Shown piece by piece: positions 1-11,044 of a stretch of DNA of 64,000 nucleotides. The stretch spans positions 44,390,056 to 44,454,055 of the forward strand of contig OY759261.1 of the NCBI GenBank assembly GCA_963662155.1. The letters are read 5' to 3'. Source of the DNA: Lamellibrachia columna (taxonomy: Eukaryota; Annelida; Polychaeta; Sabellida; Siboglinidae). The translations under genes and the position numbers were made by a program. The notes under the pieces were generated by a model that saw only the letters and a program-made list of their open reading frames with translations, had not been told where the DNA came from and made no database searches. Every line of letters begins with the position of its first letter. Within the stretch, counting starts at the first letter, position 1.

Positions 1-858
1 TCCGGAGTCAATGACGACATATGCACGGCCGAGCCTCGACGAGCAGTCGACAGTCCAACGGACAGTCCTGCTATCGTGCGATCACCACTAGATGCCGAGC
101 CAGGTACCCCAACCACTCGTCGCGGGCTGGTAAGCGAACTTCCTCATTCTCTAACCCAGCCGAGGCGAGGCTCCCGCTTGAAGTCAAAGCCACGGTGGCA
201 GCAGGACTTTGAGATGGACGTTAAGTAAATTCTTGAACAATGTTATTGATCAGAATTTTGACTTCAACATGTTACAGTAGTGTTAGTAGTTACATATAAT
301 AAGTTTGTCTTGCAGTAGTGTTTATGCCCATATCTTCTATTTTAATAAAAGGGGGATGTGACATATTTAATTATATGATGACCCCTAGCGATCATCAGTG
401 TACTACTGACGGAGGTCATTTTATGTTACTAGCCAATCAATACATAGAAGAGGTGTGTGCCGTGACCCCTACAATGGCGTGTTGTTGTGTTGAAATAATC
501 ACAGCATATTACAGTAACTTTTTTATGGGCCAGTAACTTTTTTAATTACAGCACAGACTTTTCTGACGTAATCGCTTCTATGAAACCCCAAGCTGGCAGT
601 CACTGGATGAAGACAGAGAGGCTACATTTATAGATATGTGACCGGCGACGCCGGTTCTACATAACACTGTTTCAAAAGAATATTCTCATCGAATTAAGCG
701 ACTCGCCGATCTGTTTGATGGGGCTGAGGTGTTCGACACTTCCAGTAAGGGTAAACTGGGGCAGTGCGCTCCCACTAAGGAAAACTGTCAAATTGTACAC
801 AGTACAACACAGTTGTATAGCCAGCGACTAAACACTTAATTGGTGTAAGGCTCAGACG
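1..858. other. No gene recognised
   Basis: Only short open frames without recognisable motifs. The stretch 680-840 on the plus strand can be read in pieces that might be a more N-terminal part of the MULE-like gene that follows (for example LADLFDGAEVFDT near 700-740), but this is weak. A short GGGCCAGTAACTTTT motif near 528 recurs near 47163 inside an hAT-like element and may be a small fragment of the same family. Confidence 0.4.
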
Positions 859-1157
859 TTGAATATGTTTATGATATGGGCTGATAATATATTGTGTTGT
901 GTAAACATCATTCGAGCACTTCCATCGACAAATGTGGATGATGCCAAGAAATATGTGGTGGCGAACATGCTACGAATGCGGCCAAGCAAGAAGCTGCTCC
1001 AGGCAGAGCTCATCAAAGACACTGGAAAATATACGATGATAAAGACGTCCACATTATCCAGACGAAGATAGCGCCAACGAGTGTTGAAGAGACACTGCTT
1101 GCTGAAATGAAGAACATTCCCGGTAAGAATGATGGAAACACTGTGTTCAATTTCTAG
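859..1157 (+). pseudogene. ZSWIM1/3-like MULE transposase relic, N-terminal part
   Basis: The plus strand encodes a segment with RPSKKLLQAEL followed by DTGKY, which I recognise as the region ahead of the catalytic domain in ZSWIM1/ZSWIM3-like proteins, a family derived from MULE transposases. After a one-base frameshift near 1035 the next frame continues with KDVHIIQTK and a segment rich in Glu and Leu (EETLLAEMKNIPG), ending at a stop near 1155. The order and spacing fit the family. The frameshift and the missing first catalytic Asp segment downstream show it is broken. The assignment rests on motif memory, not on a search. Confidence 0.65.
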
Positions 1158-1270
1158 TGGCCTGTCCTGTATTCATACGATTTTACAGTTTATCTACACC
1201 ATTCACGAAAAATAAACATGAAATATATATATTTTTTTAAAATTAACATTATTATAGTTATTTGACAGGC

Positions 1271-4200
1271 GAGACCGAGCTTGCTGCTCTGTGGATTGTC
1301 AAAAACGACGACTGTTCAACGGTAGACAAGATGACAAATTTCAAAGAAGACAACCCAGATAGAGTGTTCGTGTTGTTATGGAGGTTAAGGACAATGTGGA
1401 TGTGGTCCGTGTTGTTATGGAGGTTAAGGACAGGGTGGGTGTGGTCCGTGTTGCTATGGCGGTTAAGGACAAGGTGGATGTGGTCCGTGTTGTTATGGCG
1501 GTTAAGGACACGGTGGATGTGGTCCGTGTTGTTATGGCGGTTAAGGACAAGGTGGGTGTGGTCCGTGTTGTTATGGTTAAGGACAGGGTGGATGTGGTCC
1601 GTGTTGTTATGTCGGTTAAGGACAAGGTGGGTGTGGTCCGTGTTGTTATGGAGCTTAAGGACAGGGTGGATGTGGTCCGTGTTGGTATGGCGGTTAAGGA
1701 CAAGGTGGGTGTGGTCCGTGTTGTTATGGTTAAGGACAGGGTGGATGTGGTCCGTGTTGTTATGTCAGCTAAGGACACGGTGGATGTGGTGTGTGTTATT
1801 ATGGCGGTTAAGGACAGGGTGGATGTGGTCCGTGTTTTTATGGCGGCTAAGGACATGGTGGATGTGGTCCGTGTTGTTATGGCGGTTAAGGACAGGGTGG
1901 ATATGGTCCGTGTTGTTATGGCGGTTAATGACAAGGTGGGTGTGGTCCGTGTTGTTATGGTTAAGGACACGGTGGATGTGGTACGTGTTATTATGGTGGT
2001 TAAGGACAGGGTGAATGTGGTCCGTGTTGTTATGGCGGCTAAGGACACGGTGGATGTGGTCCGTGTTGTTATGGCGGTTAAGGACAGGTTGGATGTGGTC
2101 CGTGTTGTTATGGCGGTTAAGGACAAGGTGGATGTGGCCCGTGTTGTTATGGAGGTTAAGGACACAGTGGATGTGGTCCTTGTTGTTATGGCGGTTAAGG
2201 ACAAGGTGGATCGTGTTGTTATGGCAGTTAAGGACAAGGTGGATGTGGTCCGTGTTGTTATGGCGGTTAAGGACAGGGTGGATGTGGTCCGTGTTGTTAT
2301 GGCGGTTAAGGGCAGTGTGGATGTGGTCCATGTTGTTATGGCGGTTAAGGACAGGGTGGATGTGGTCCGTGTTGTTATGTCGGCTAAGGACACGGTGGAT
2401 GTGGTCCGTGTTGTTATGGCGGTTAAGGACACGGTGGATGTGGTCCGTGTTATTATGGCGGTTAAGGACAGGTTGGATGTGGTCCGTGTTGTTATGGCGG
2501 TTAAGGACAAGGTGGATGTGGTCCGTGTTATTATGGAGGTTAAGGACACAGTGGATGTGGGCCTTGTTATGGCGGTTAAGGACAAGGTGGATGTGGTCTG
2601 TGTTGTTATGGCGGTTAAGGACAAGGTGGATGTGGTCCGTGTTGTTATGGCGGTTAAGGACAAGGCGGATGTGGTCCGTGTTGTCATGGCGGTTAAGGAA
2701 AAGGTGGATGTGGTCCGTGTTATGGCGGTTAAGGATAAGGTGGGTGTGGTCCGTGTTGTTATGGTTAAGGACAGGGTGGATGTGGTCCGTGTTGTTATGT
2801 TGGCTAAGGACACGGTGGATGTGGTCCGTGTTGTTATGGTGGCTAAGGACACGGTGGATGTGGTCCGTTTTGTTATGGTGGTTAAGGACAGGTTGGATGT
2901 GGTCCGTGTTGTTATGGCGGTTAAGGACAAGGTGGATGTGGTCCGTGTTGTTATGGAGATTAAGGACAAGGTGGATGTGGTCCGTGTTGTTATGGCGGTT
3001 AAGGACAAGGCGGATGTGGTCCGTGTTGTCATGGCGGTTAAGGACAAGGTGGATGTGGTCCGTGTTGTTATGGCGGTTAAGGACAGGGTGAATGTGGTCC
3101 GTGTTGTTATGGCGGTTAAGGACAGGGTGGATGTGGTCCGTGTTGTTATGGCGGTTAAGGACAGGGTGGATGTGGTCCGTGTTGTTATGGCGGTTAAGGA
3201 CAGGGTGGGTGTGGTCCGTGTTGTTATGGCGGTTAAGGACAGGTTGGATGTTGTCTGTGTTGTTATGGCGGTTAAGGACAGGGTGGATGTGGTCCGTGTT
3301 GTTATGGCAGTTAAGGACAGGGTGGATGTGGTCCAAGTTGTTATGGCGGTTAAGGACAGGGTGGATGTTGTCCGTGTTGTCATGGCGGTTAAGGACAGGG
3401 TGGATATGGTTCATGTTGTCATGGCGGTTAAGGACAGGGTGGATGTGGTCCATGTTGTTATGGCGGTTAAGGACAGAGTGGATGTGGTCCGTGTTGTTAT
3501 GGTGGTTAAGGACAGGGTGGATAATTTCTTTGTTGTCATGGCGGTTAAGGACAGGGTGGATGTGGTCCGTGTTGTCATGGCGGTTAAGGACAGGGTGGAT
3601 GTGGTTCATGTTGTTATGGCGGTTAAGGACAGGGTGGATGTGGTCCGTGTTGTTATGGCGGTTAAGGACAGGGTGGATGTGGTCCGTGTTGTTATGGCGG
3701 TCAAGGACAGGGTGGATGTGGTCCGTGTTGTTATGGCGGTCAAGGACAGGGTGGATGTGGTCCGTGTTGTTATGGCGGTTAAGGACAGGGTGGATGTGGT
3801 CTGTGTTGTTATGGCGGTTAAGGACAGGGTGGATAATTTCCTTGTTGTCATGGCAGTTAAGGACAGGGTGGATGTGGTCCGTGTTGTCATGGCGGTTAAG
3901 GACAGGGTGGATATGGTTCATGTTGTTATGGCGGTTAAGGACAGGGTGGATGTGGTCCATGTTGTTATGGTGGTTAAGGACAGGGTGGATGTGGTCCGTG
4001 TTGTTATGGCGGTCAAGGACAGGGTGGATGTGGTCCGTGTTGTTATGGCGGTTAAGGACAGGGTGGATGTGGTCCATGTTGTTGTGCCGGTCAAGGACAG
4101 GGTGGATGTGGTCCGTGTTGTTATGGCGGTCAAGGACAGGGTGAATGTGGTCCGTGTTGTTATGGCGGTCAAGGACTTGGTGGATGTGGTCCGTGTTGTT

Positions 4201-4331
4201 ATGGCGGTCAAGGACTGGGTGGATGTGGTCCGTGTTGTTATGGCGGTTAAGGACAGGGTGGATGTGGTCCGAACACAGCTTCCCAGTGATTCGTTACTGT
4301 TCCATACGCAATGAACTTTCCAACGAGAGGT
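1271..4331 (+). pseudogene. ZSWIM1/3-like MULE transposase relic, central exon split by a minisatellite
   Basis: An acceptor-like TTTGACAG precedes 1271. The exon opens with GETELAALWIV and runs to FKEDNPDR near 1355, the part of the DDE domain just after the family's 'DGNGE' block. The next family motif, VRVVMADKD-like, is here the seed of about 75 tandem 39-bp copies (1363-4272) reading VVMAVKDRVDVVR. Entry into the array needs a frameshift of one or two bases near 1360. On leaving the array, the same frame continues with TQLPSDSLLFHTQ, then a TGA where the family has Arg (a CGA to TGA change), then TFQRE. The exon could end at GAG|GTAAGA (4331). The whole gene lies on the plus strand with the neighbouring relics. 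A working transposase is excluded; a repurposed, transcribed repeat protein cannot be excluded. Confidence 0.7.
1363..4272. repeat. 39-bp minisatellite, about 75 copies, inside MULE-like coding sequence
   Basis: The unit is 39 bp and reads as 13 codons, VVMAVKDRVDVVR, on the plus strand. A 978-residue open frame (1378-4314) crosses the entire array. Unit variants drop 3 or 6 bp (for example VVMVKD lacking Ala near 1573, 1728, 1957 and 2761), never leaving the frame. The right part (about 3090-4250) is homogeneous. The left part mixes K/R/T and D/G variants in a repeated order, so a higher-order repeat is present. Two minus frames and a second plus frame are also long open, because the unit itself lacks stops in them. 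Confidence 0.95.
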
Positions 4332-4410
4332 AAGAACGTACAAGATATGCATAACATCATCCCATCGTGATATGGGTATTTGTGTTTCTTGTCAACTGAT
4401 TTACATGCTA

Positions 4411-4546
4411 CATTGTTTATGTATGTGTGTGCTTCAAGCTGTGACATTGCTTATGTATGTGTGTGCTTCAGGCTGTGACATTGTTTATGTATGTGTGTGC
4501 TTCAGGCTGTGACATTGTTTATGTATGTGTGTGCTTCAGGCTGTGA
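4411..4546. repeat. 34-bp tandem repeat, 4 copies
   Basis: Four copies at an exact 34-bp spacing (CATTG at 4411, 4445, 4479, 4513). Each unit contains a TG-rich run ending in GTGCTTCAG or CTTCAAG, so each resembles a weak 3' splice site. It lies in the presumed intron between the array exon and the next MULE-like piece. Confidence 0.85.
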
Positions 4547-4779
4547 CATTATGGAACTGAGTTTCAAAATATATTTTTGAATAATCCTCTTTATCACTGT
4601 CAATCACTCAGCCATTCTTTCCGGTTGGCTTATTTGTGTTTTTCTCCATACTTGCAATACGAAGACGATGTAATAACGACGAGATAATTATAATAATAAA
4701 AATACGATATTTGAATTCTTTATTATGTCAACTGGAATAATTGTTCATGTGTATAGCTATGCATTATATAACGTTTTGA
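4547..4779. other. AT-rich intron-like stretch
   Basis: No coding signal. It lies between two recognisable pieces of the MULE-like relic and ends at TTTTGAAG, a possible acceptor. Confidence 0.4.
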
Positions 4780-4875
4780 AGGCGATGGGAGATGATCTTC
4801 ATGCTGACATACGCCAGAAATGAGGGTCACTACCAAGAAATGTACGCCAACTTTCAAGAGGCAACACCTCAACAT
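4780..4875 (+). pseudogene. ZSWIM1/3-like MULE transposase relic, post-catalytic helical exon
   Basis: In one open frame this reads WEMIFMLTYARNEGHYQEMY followed by ANFQEATPQH. It matches the family's region after the third catalytic block, where 'YA-S-E-YQ--Y---------P--VVDY' is typical. A GT follows Gln-His at 4876 (GTGTGT, a weak donor). The frame joins at phase 0 to GTTGTTGACTAC (Val-Val-Asp-Tyr) at 5829, as expected for the family. The intron therefore looks genuine and would be about 950 bp, with a LINE fragment inside it. Confidence 0.65.
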
Positions 4876-5215
4876 GTGTGTGCACTAATTTAGTACGATT
4901 TGTTTTGGAAAATATATATTTCAAAGTAAAATTGTATATATTTTGTTTAACATAGCAACGGCGTATAAATGAACACTTTGGCTGATAAGTGGTGTGATAT
5001 GATGGTTGATATGTTAAATCGATAGGTGATAGAAGGTATACCTATTGGCAGCCTACCGCCTGAATCGATATGTGCAGGTGGAATCATATTTATAATTAAC
5101 TGATGGTTGACTGAACAATTCTCATAAATACTAACCAAATATTTGCATCTGTGGTTGACATTTTCAGGTTCTGTACCTTGATATATATTTGGACTCCTGA
5201 ATTGGTATGTTGGAC

Positions 5216-5500
5216 TCTCAGTGAAAGACAGGAAGAAACTGGAGAGGATTGTCTTTGTGGCCGGCAAGATTATCGGCTCATCTCCCCCCTCCTTAGAACA
5301 ACTGTACACGGATCGAACCATACAGTAGGCAAAAACAATCATAGGTGATGAATCTCATCCAATGGTTCACCTGTTCCAGCTCCTTCCCTCAGGGAAGCGC
5401 CTCAGTTCGACGTATGCCAGAACAGAGATACAAAAGAACATTCTTACATAGTGTCATATCTCTTTACAACAGTCGGTGATTCCTTAGACACTTGAAATAT
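5216..5500 (+). pseudogene. LINE 3' coding fragment inside the MULE-like intron
   Basis: The plus strand reads KDRKKLERIVFVAGKIIG, then SLEQLY and, after one stop (TAG), DESHPMVHLFQLLPSGKR. This is the conserved C-terminal tail of jockey/CR1-type LINE reverse transcriptases, where 'P-F-LLPSGRR' is diagnostic. It is strongly 5' truncated and broken. It sits within the presumed intron 4876-5828, which suggests it inserted without disturbing the exons. Confidence 0.7.
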
Positions 5501-5828
5501 CAGCCAGTATGCACAGTCTGAATATGTGTATGTATGCATTCCTGCTTGTTGTAATACTTCATTGTTCGTTCATTCATCACTCACACCCTCACATCTCATC
5601 TATCCGCCCATCAGTTGTTCACCAACATGATCTCTCTGAATGCTATGATTACCTGTCTCAATATATGATATATGTGTATTTGCAGACATTTATCTTGATG
5701 TTGTAAGAAGAATTCTTCTTTAAAGAAGCAATACAGGTTATGTTATGTTATGTTACATTATTGTATATAAAAATACAATATTGTTCTGTATGTGTATACA
5801 TTTGTATGCAGGGTTATTTTCTTTGCAG

Positions 5829-6050
5829 GTTGTTGACTACATTAGCAAGCATTGGCACGATATACTCACTGAGTGGGCTGACGGGCTGAGATCAGAAATG
5901 ATAACACTACTGACAAGCACCAAGAATCTTGTTGAGACTACGAACCAGAAGTGAATGTGGTAATTGCTAACTGCAGCATCAGTTTGTCCACAGCCTGATG
6001 ACCATTGAGAGGGACCATCGCCTTCTGCTCGTCATCCAGACAGCGCCAGT
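5829..6050 (+). pseudogene. ZSWIM1/3-like MULE transposase relic, C-terminal core
   Basis: A CTTTGCAG acceptor precedes 5829. The frame reads VVDYISKHWHDILTEWADGL, then a stretch ending NLVETTNQK, closely following the family's 'VVDYFDKNW--I--EWV-G-----F-LG--TNNR-ES-NQK'. A stop follows. After a frame change near 5975, HSLMTIERDHRLLLVIQ continues the family's helical tail, which usually contains ERDH. This fixes identity and strand. The breaks show decay. Confidence 0.72.
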
Positions 6051-6071
6051 CTAGATTCATCGGGGTGACTC

Positions 6072-6172
6072 ACCATTACAGGGATACCTCACCATTACAG
6101 GGATACCTCAACATTACAGGGATACTTCAACATTACAGGGATGACTCACAATTACAGGGATACCTCAACATT
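6072..6172. repeat. 19-bp tandem repeat within the MULE-like relic tail
   Basis: About six degenerate copies of ATTACAGGGATACCTCAAC. They separate the ERDH segment from the last recognisable piece of the transposase (FTSYAFRFVSSEL), so this is a second, smaller tandem growth in the same gene. Confidence 0.8.
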
Positions 6173-6271
6173 TTCACCTCATACGCATTTCGTTTTGTCA
6201 GCAGCGAACTGGAAAAGAGAAGCCGGTTTGAGGAACGCGAAGAGCGTGGTAGGTGGGGAGACTGGGGCTAG
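6173..6271 (+). pseudogene. ZSWIM1/3-like MULE relic, last C-terminal piece
   Basis: The frame reads FTSYAFRFVSSELEKRSRF and stops at 6271. The family has a 'LTPYAF-FV--QL' block at this place, just before the SWIM zinc finger. No SWIM finger (CxCxnCxH) was recognised downstream, so the protein end is missing or lies in an unrecognised exon. Confidence 0.55.
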
Positions 6272-7620
6272 TTGTATACAGGAGCAAGCAATTCACTATT
6301 TCATATTCCATTAAATAACGTATAGTCCATTCACAATTGATTGCTATGTAAGAATCCTGGGAATTAATGCCCTTTGGTAGCTAAGAATGAACAGCTGAAA
6401 GAAATGTATTACACTGTGAACACCTACCTTTTCATGCACACTGTGTATAAAATGTGTGTGTAATCCAATTAATGTAATGACAGTATCATGTACGAGTTAC
6501 ACTTGCTTTGCGATCCATACGTTCTTTGCTGTAACAACGTGCCCTATATGATATGACAACTTGCCCTTCTTACGCGCCTGGAAATCTTCACATATCTACC
6601 TAACCACAATACGGAATATCAATGGTATGATATATTTTATTAATATGAATAATGAACTTTATGTATACGTTGACAGATATAACGCATATGTCATATTTAA
6701 AAAATCTTTAAATGCATATGTCATACCTAAAAAATTAAATTAACTTAAATTGTAACAACTAGCTACTGTCTCCCCTATGTTGTAGATTCTGGACACTGGA
6801 CACTGGGCACTTGTCTGAATCCTCTTGCAACTACGAGTTAATGAGAGCAATGGCACTGCCCTGCAGACACGTCTGCGCTGTGCGTGAACGTGGAAACCTG
6901 CCAGCGTAAGACAGCAACCTGGTGGGCAGCGCTGTATGTAGGATTACTACACACGCAGCCACAGAGTCTTGCAGACTGAGAGTCGCATTGACACTGCCAC
7001 AGGGGTAGTTGACAAGGCAATCACCACCGTCGCCGCATGAGAGGTTCCGACAGGCGACGGCAACAATGAAACGCCTTATTTGGTTTAAGTCAGGCGTTCT
7101 GACGAGGGAGTGCCGCCCCAATGGTGAACGCCATATTGGCAAGAGGACGTCATTATGTCATTGTTGAAGTGGAAGATCAAGTCGTTGACGAGGCGCACAA
7201 TCAAGCCGGAAACGAAACACACGACCAAGTCCGTAACGAACCGCACGATCAAGTCGGCAGAGGATGTGTCCCATATGGAAATGGTACGCTGACCACTCTC
7301 TCGGGGACATAAACATGTCTCTTGCGTGTGAGTCTTACCTGGAGAGGCACCACTTGACATGTTTGGGCAAGAAATCGCGATCAAAGGCAAAAACGTGAAT
7401 TTGTAGCATATGTGTGATTACACACAGTGCAAATGATTACTGTACTTTTGCATGCACTTGCTATTACCTGTTTTGCTAGCAGATATGTTGATTTGCTCAG
7501 TTTATCTGTTCGCTTGTGCATATATCGAGTGATTTTCTTGAATCACCATGGCCATCCATATCTTGCATTGCAATCTTAATTCATATCTTTTTTTCCAAGC
7601 ATTTGTCTAGTTTCATGAAG
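6272..7620. other. No gene recognised
   Basis: 6272-6780 is AT-rich and featureless. 6780-7390 has a higher GC content and overlapping open frames on both strands (about 100 aa on the minus strand with several Cys), but no motif I can name and no convincing start or splice sites. Confidence 0.4.
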
Positions 7621-8082
7621 AATGTGAGTGAACATGCTGACATAGCAACAATGTGAGTGAACATGCTGACATAGCAACAACGTGAGTGAGCATGCTGACA
7701 TAGCAACAACGTGAGTGAGCGTGCTGATATAGCAACAATGTGAGTGAGCATGCTGACATAGCAACAACGTGAGTGAGCATGCTGACATAGCAACAACGTG
7801 AGTGAGCGTGCTGACATAGCAACAACGTGAGTGAGCGTGCTGATATAGCAACAATGTGAGTGAGCATGCTGACATAGCAACAATGTGAGTGAACATGCTG
7901 ACATAGCAACAACGTGAGTGAGCATGCTGACATAGCAACAACGTGAGTGAGCGTGCTGATATAGCAACAATGTGAGTGAGCATGCTGACATAGCAACAAC
8001 GTGAGTGAGCGTGCTGATATAGCAACAATGTGAGTGAGCGTGCTGACATAGCAACAACGTGAGTGAGCATGCTGATATAGCA
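7621..8082. repeat. 29-bp minisatellite, about 16 copies
   Basis: The unit is GAGTGAGCATGCTGACATAG followed by CAACAACGT, with A/G and C/T variants. Because 29 is not a multiple of three, a frame cycles through all three phases, which explains three overlapping minus-strand open frames of 156-168 aa. These are not genes. Confidence 0.95.
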
Positions 8083-9030
<948 letters not shown>

Positions 9031-9435
9031 TATAGGCTATTTTTATATACAATATATGAGTATAAATTAAGTTGATGACACATCCAGGACATTAGGATTT
9101 TAAGATATGTGATTGACTTATAGCCATTTAATTTGGCTCATAATCATTTAATTGTTGTGTTAATCACATCGCTGAGCACATACATAATTTAATTGTTGAA
9201 GCCGGTCAATAACAAGTATGAAGGAAAACTCTACTACTAATGAACAACTAGCAGACTATTTCATTATTACATCAGTATGATACACACAAACTATATGTAA
9301 ACAAATGTATTACATACACATGTAACAATTAATATTACATACACAATTGCTTCTCGACAGTTACAGAAAGCAATACTTTGTTGGCAAATATGAACGGAAT
9401 CCTAGGAAATTACTGACGAACGCACGAGATACTCG
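9031..9435. other. No gene recognised
   Basis: AT-rich DNA with several TACATACACA-like words; nothing else seen. Confidence 0.4.
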
Positions 9436-9651
9436 CAAATGTGTCAGTGCCGTTACGTACAAATGTGTCAGTGCCGTTACGTACAAATGTGTCAGTGCCG
9501 TTACGTACAAATGTGTCAGTGCCGTTACGTACAAATGTGTCAGTGCCGTTACGTACAAATGTGTCAGTGCCGTTACGTACAAATGTGTCAGTGCCGTTAC
9601 GTACAAATGTGTCAGTGCCGTTACGTACAAATGTGTCAGTGCCGTTACGTA
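9436..9651. repeat. 24-bp perfect minisatellite, 9 copies
   Basis: Nine identical 24-bp units starting CAAATGTGTCAGTGCCGTTA and ending CGTA. The junctions create the palindrome TACGTA. The unit is eight codons, so it is open in several frames on both strands. The absence of any mismatch suggests recent growth or homogenisation. Confidence 0.97.
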
Positions 9652-10314
9652 CATACGATAAGTATCCGGCCGATTGGCATACGCCTCTTCTTCGTGAGCA
9701 TTTATCCGGTCAACTAGCCAAAGTGTCCGTATACGGACAAATAGCGTCCCATGCTATGCGACAGTATCCGGTCAAATAGCCACGGCTATCACTAAACTCT
9801 GGTCATAATAATAATTCGACAAACACTATGCGACCGGGCTTCTCGGAGACTGTGCCATGAGATTGTACCTTTACGCAACTCAACAACACCAACACCGGGT
9901 AGATTGAAAATGGCCAGACTTTCTGTCTGACATTTATTACCTACCATAGTTGGTAGAAATTAAACATGTTTATATACAAACAAATGTCCCATTGTCCCAT
10001 CTACTTAAAACACCACATTCTAAAACTGGCCCACATTTATGGTATGAACAAAAACATACAGAACGTAATGCATTACATAACAACACTACCGTGGTGTAAT
10101 AATTAAAATACAATTTGCTAACACTACACAAATAAACATATGACCCAAATAGGTGGGGTCACTACGCCACTACGCATACGTAGTGCCACGTTAAACATTT
10201 AAAGATACAATATATGCCAATCCTTCGAAACGATGGAAGGTGGAGGGGGTGGAGTAATTTTCAACACGAACTGAATGTTTTGAAAAATCAAGGCCGACAA
10301 GTGGGAACACGTAC
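9652..10314. other. No gene recognised
   Basis: Just after the 24-bp array, the words TATCCGGCCGATTGGCATA and GTATCCGGTCAAATAGCCA look like diverged repeats. No coding signal. Confidence 0.35.
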
Positions 10315-10625
10315 TGCTGCTTCAATGTTCAATAGTTTATCCAGCCTTGTATTACTACACAGACGCTGCAGGGCTAATTTACATACCTGGTGTAAAGTCC
10401 ACCTCCCTCAAAGCCAATCACAGGGGGGTCATTGTAGGGCTAATTTACATAATTTACATACCTGGTGTAAAGTCCACCTCCCTCAAAGCCATTGCTGCTT
10501 CAATGTTCAATAGTTTATCCAGCCTTGTATTACTACACAGAAACTGCAGGGCTAATTTACATAATTTACATACCTGGTGTAAAGTCCACCTCCCTCAAAG
10601 CCAATCACAGGGGGTCATTGTAGCT
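10315..10625. repeat. Direct duplication of a ~105-bp block plus a partial third copy
   Basis: A block running from TGCTGCTTCAATGTTCAATA to CACCTCCCTCAAAGCC occurs at about 10315-10413 and again at about 10493-10604. A partial copy (GGGCTAATTTACAT onward) lies between them. Copies differ by a short ATAATTTACAT insertion and a few substitutions. Confidence 0.85.
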
Positions 10626-11044
10626 GGGGTGCAGGTTGGTGTTGCCTCGCGTAAAGATTAGTATGCAATATAATGCTTACATCCATTAACGCACAGCACT
10701 AACTAACCTCTGAAAACATGTTGCCTTCTCCTCTAAAGGGAGCGCAAGTCTGGCAAGTCCTCAACAAACCGAGCCCCGATGAAACTGTTATGAACAATTA
10801 CATACGTATATTTTGGCCATATGTGTTTTTCATCAAGTTTCCTTGTAGCGGTTCATACATCAACTCTTAACGCTATGTCTAAATCAATCAATGTTGTTGT
10901 CCGTTTATTTACGTAAAACTTGATCCCAGGGTTGCCATCTCCTAAATCTGTGTATTTTCGCCTATAACACGAGCCGCGCACAAAAACCACGATGCCATAA
11001 TAGTCCGGCAGCCAAAGGTTTTTTTTTACATAACCCAGGTGGGG
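10626..11044. other. No gene recognised
   Basis: No coding signal or repeat recognised. Confidence 0.4.

Noticed and set aside
1341..3383. 680-aa and 770-aa minus-strand frames over the 39-bp array (Thr-rich and His/Asn-rich)
   Set aside because: They are by-products of a stop-free repeat unit; the flanking family motifs are on the plus strand in another frame.
6831..7390. Cys-containing minus-strand frames as a lectin or similar
   Set aside because: I tried to fit lectin-like Cys patterns and could not; no signal peptide or splice sites.
9436..9651. CRISPR-like array
   Set aside because: No spacers between the repeats, and the genome is clearly eukaryotic.
9347..9779. KCVSAVTY repeat protein
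   Set aside because: A perfect 24-bp array is open in several frames on both strands; no flanking coding signal.
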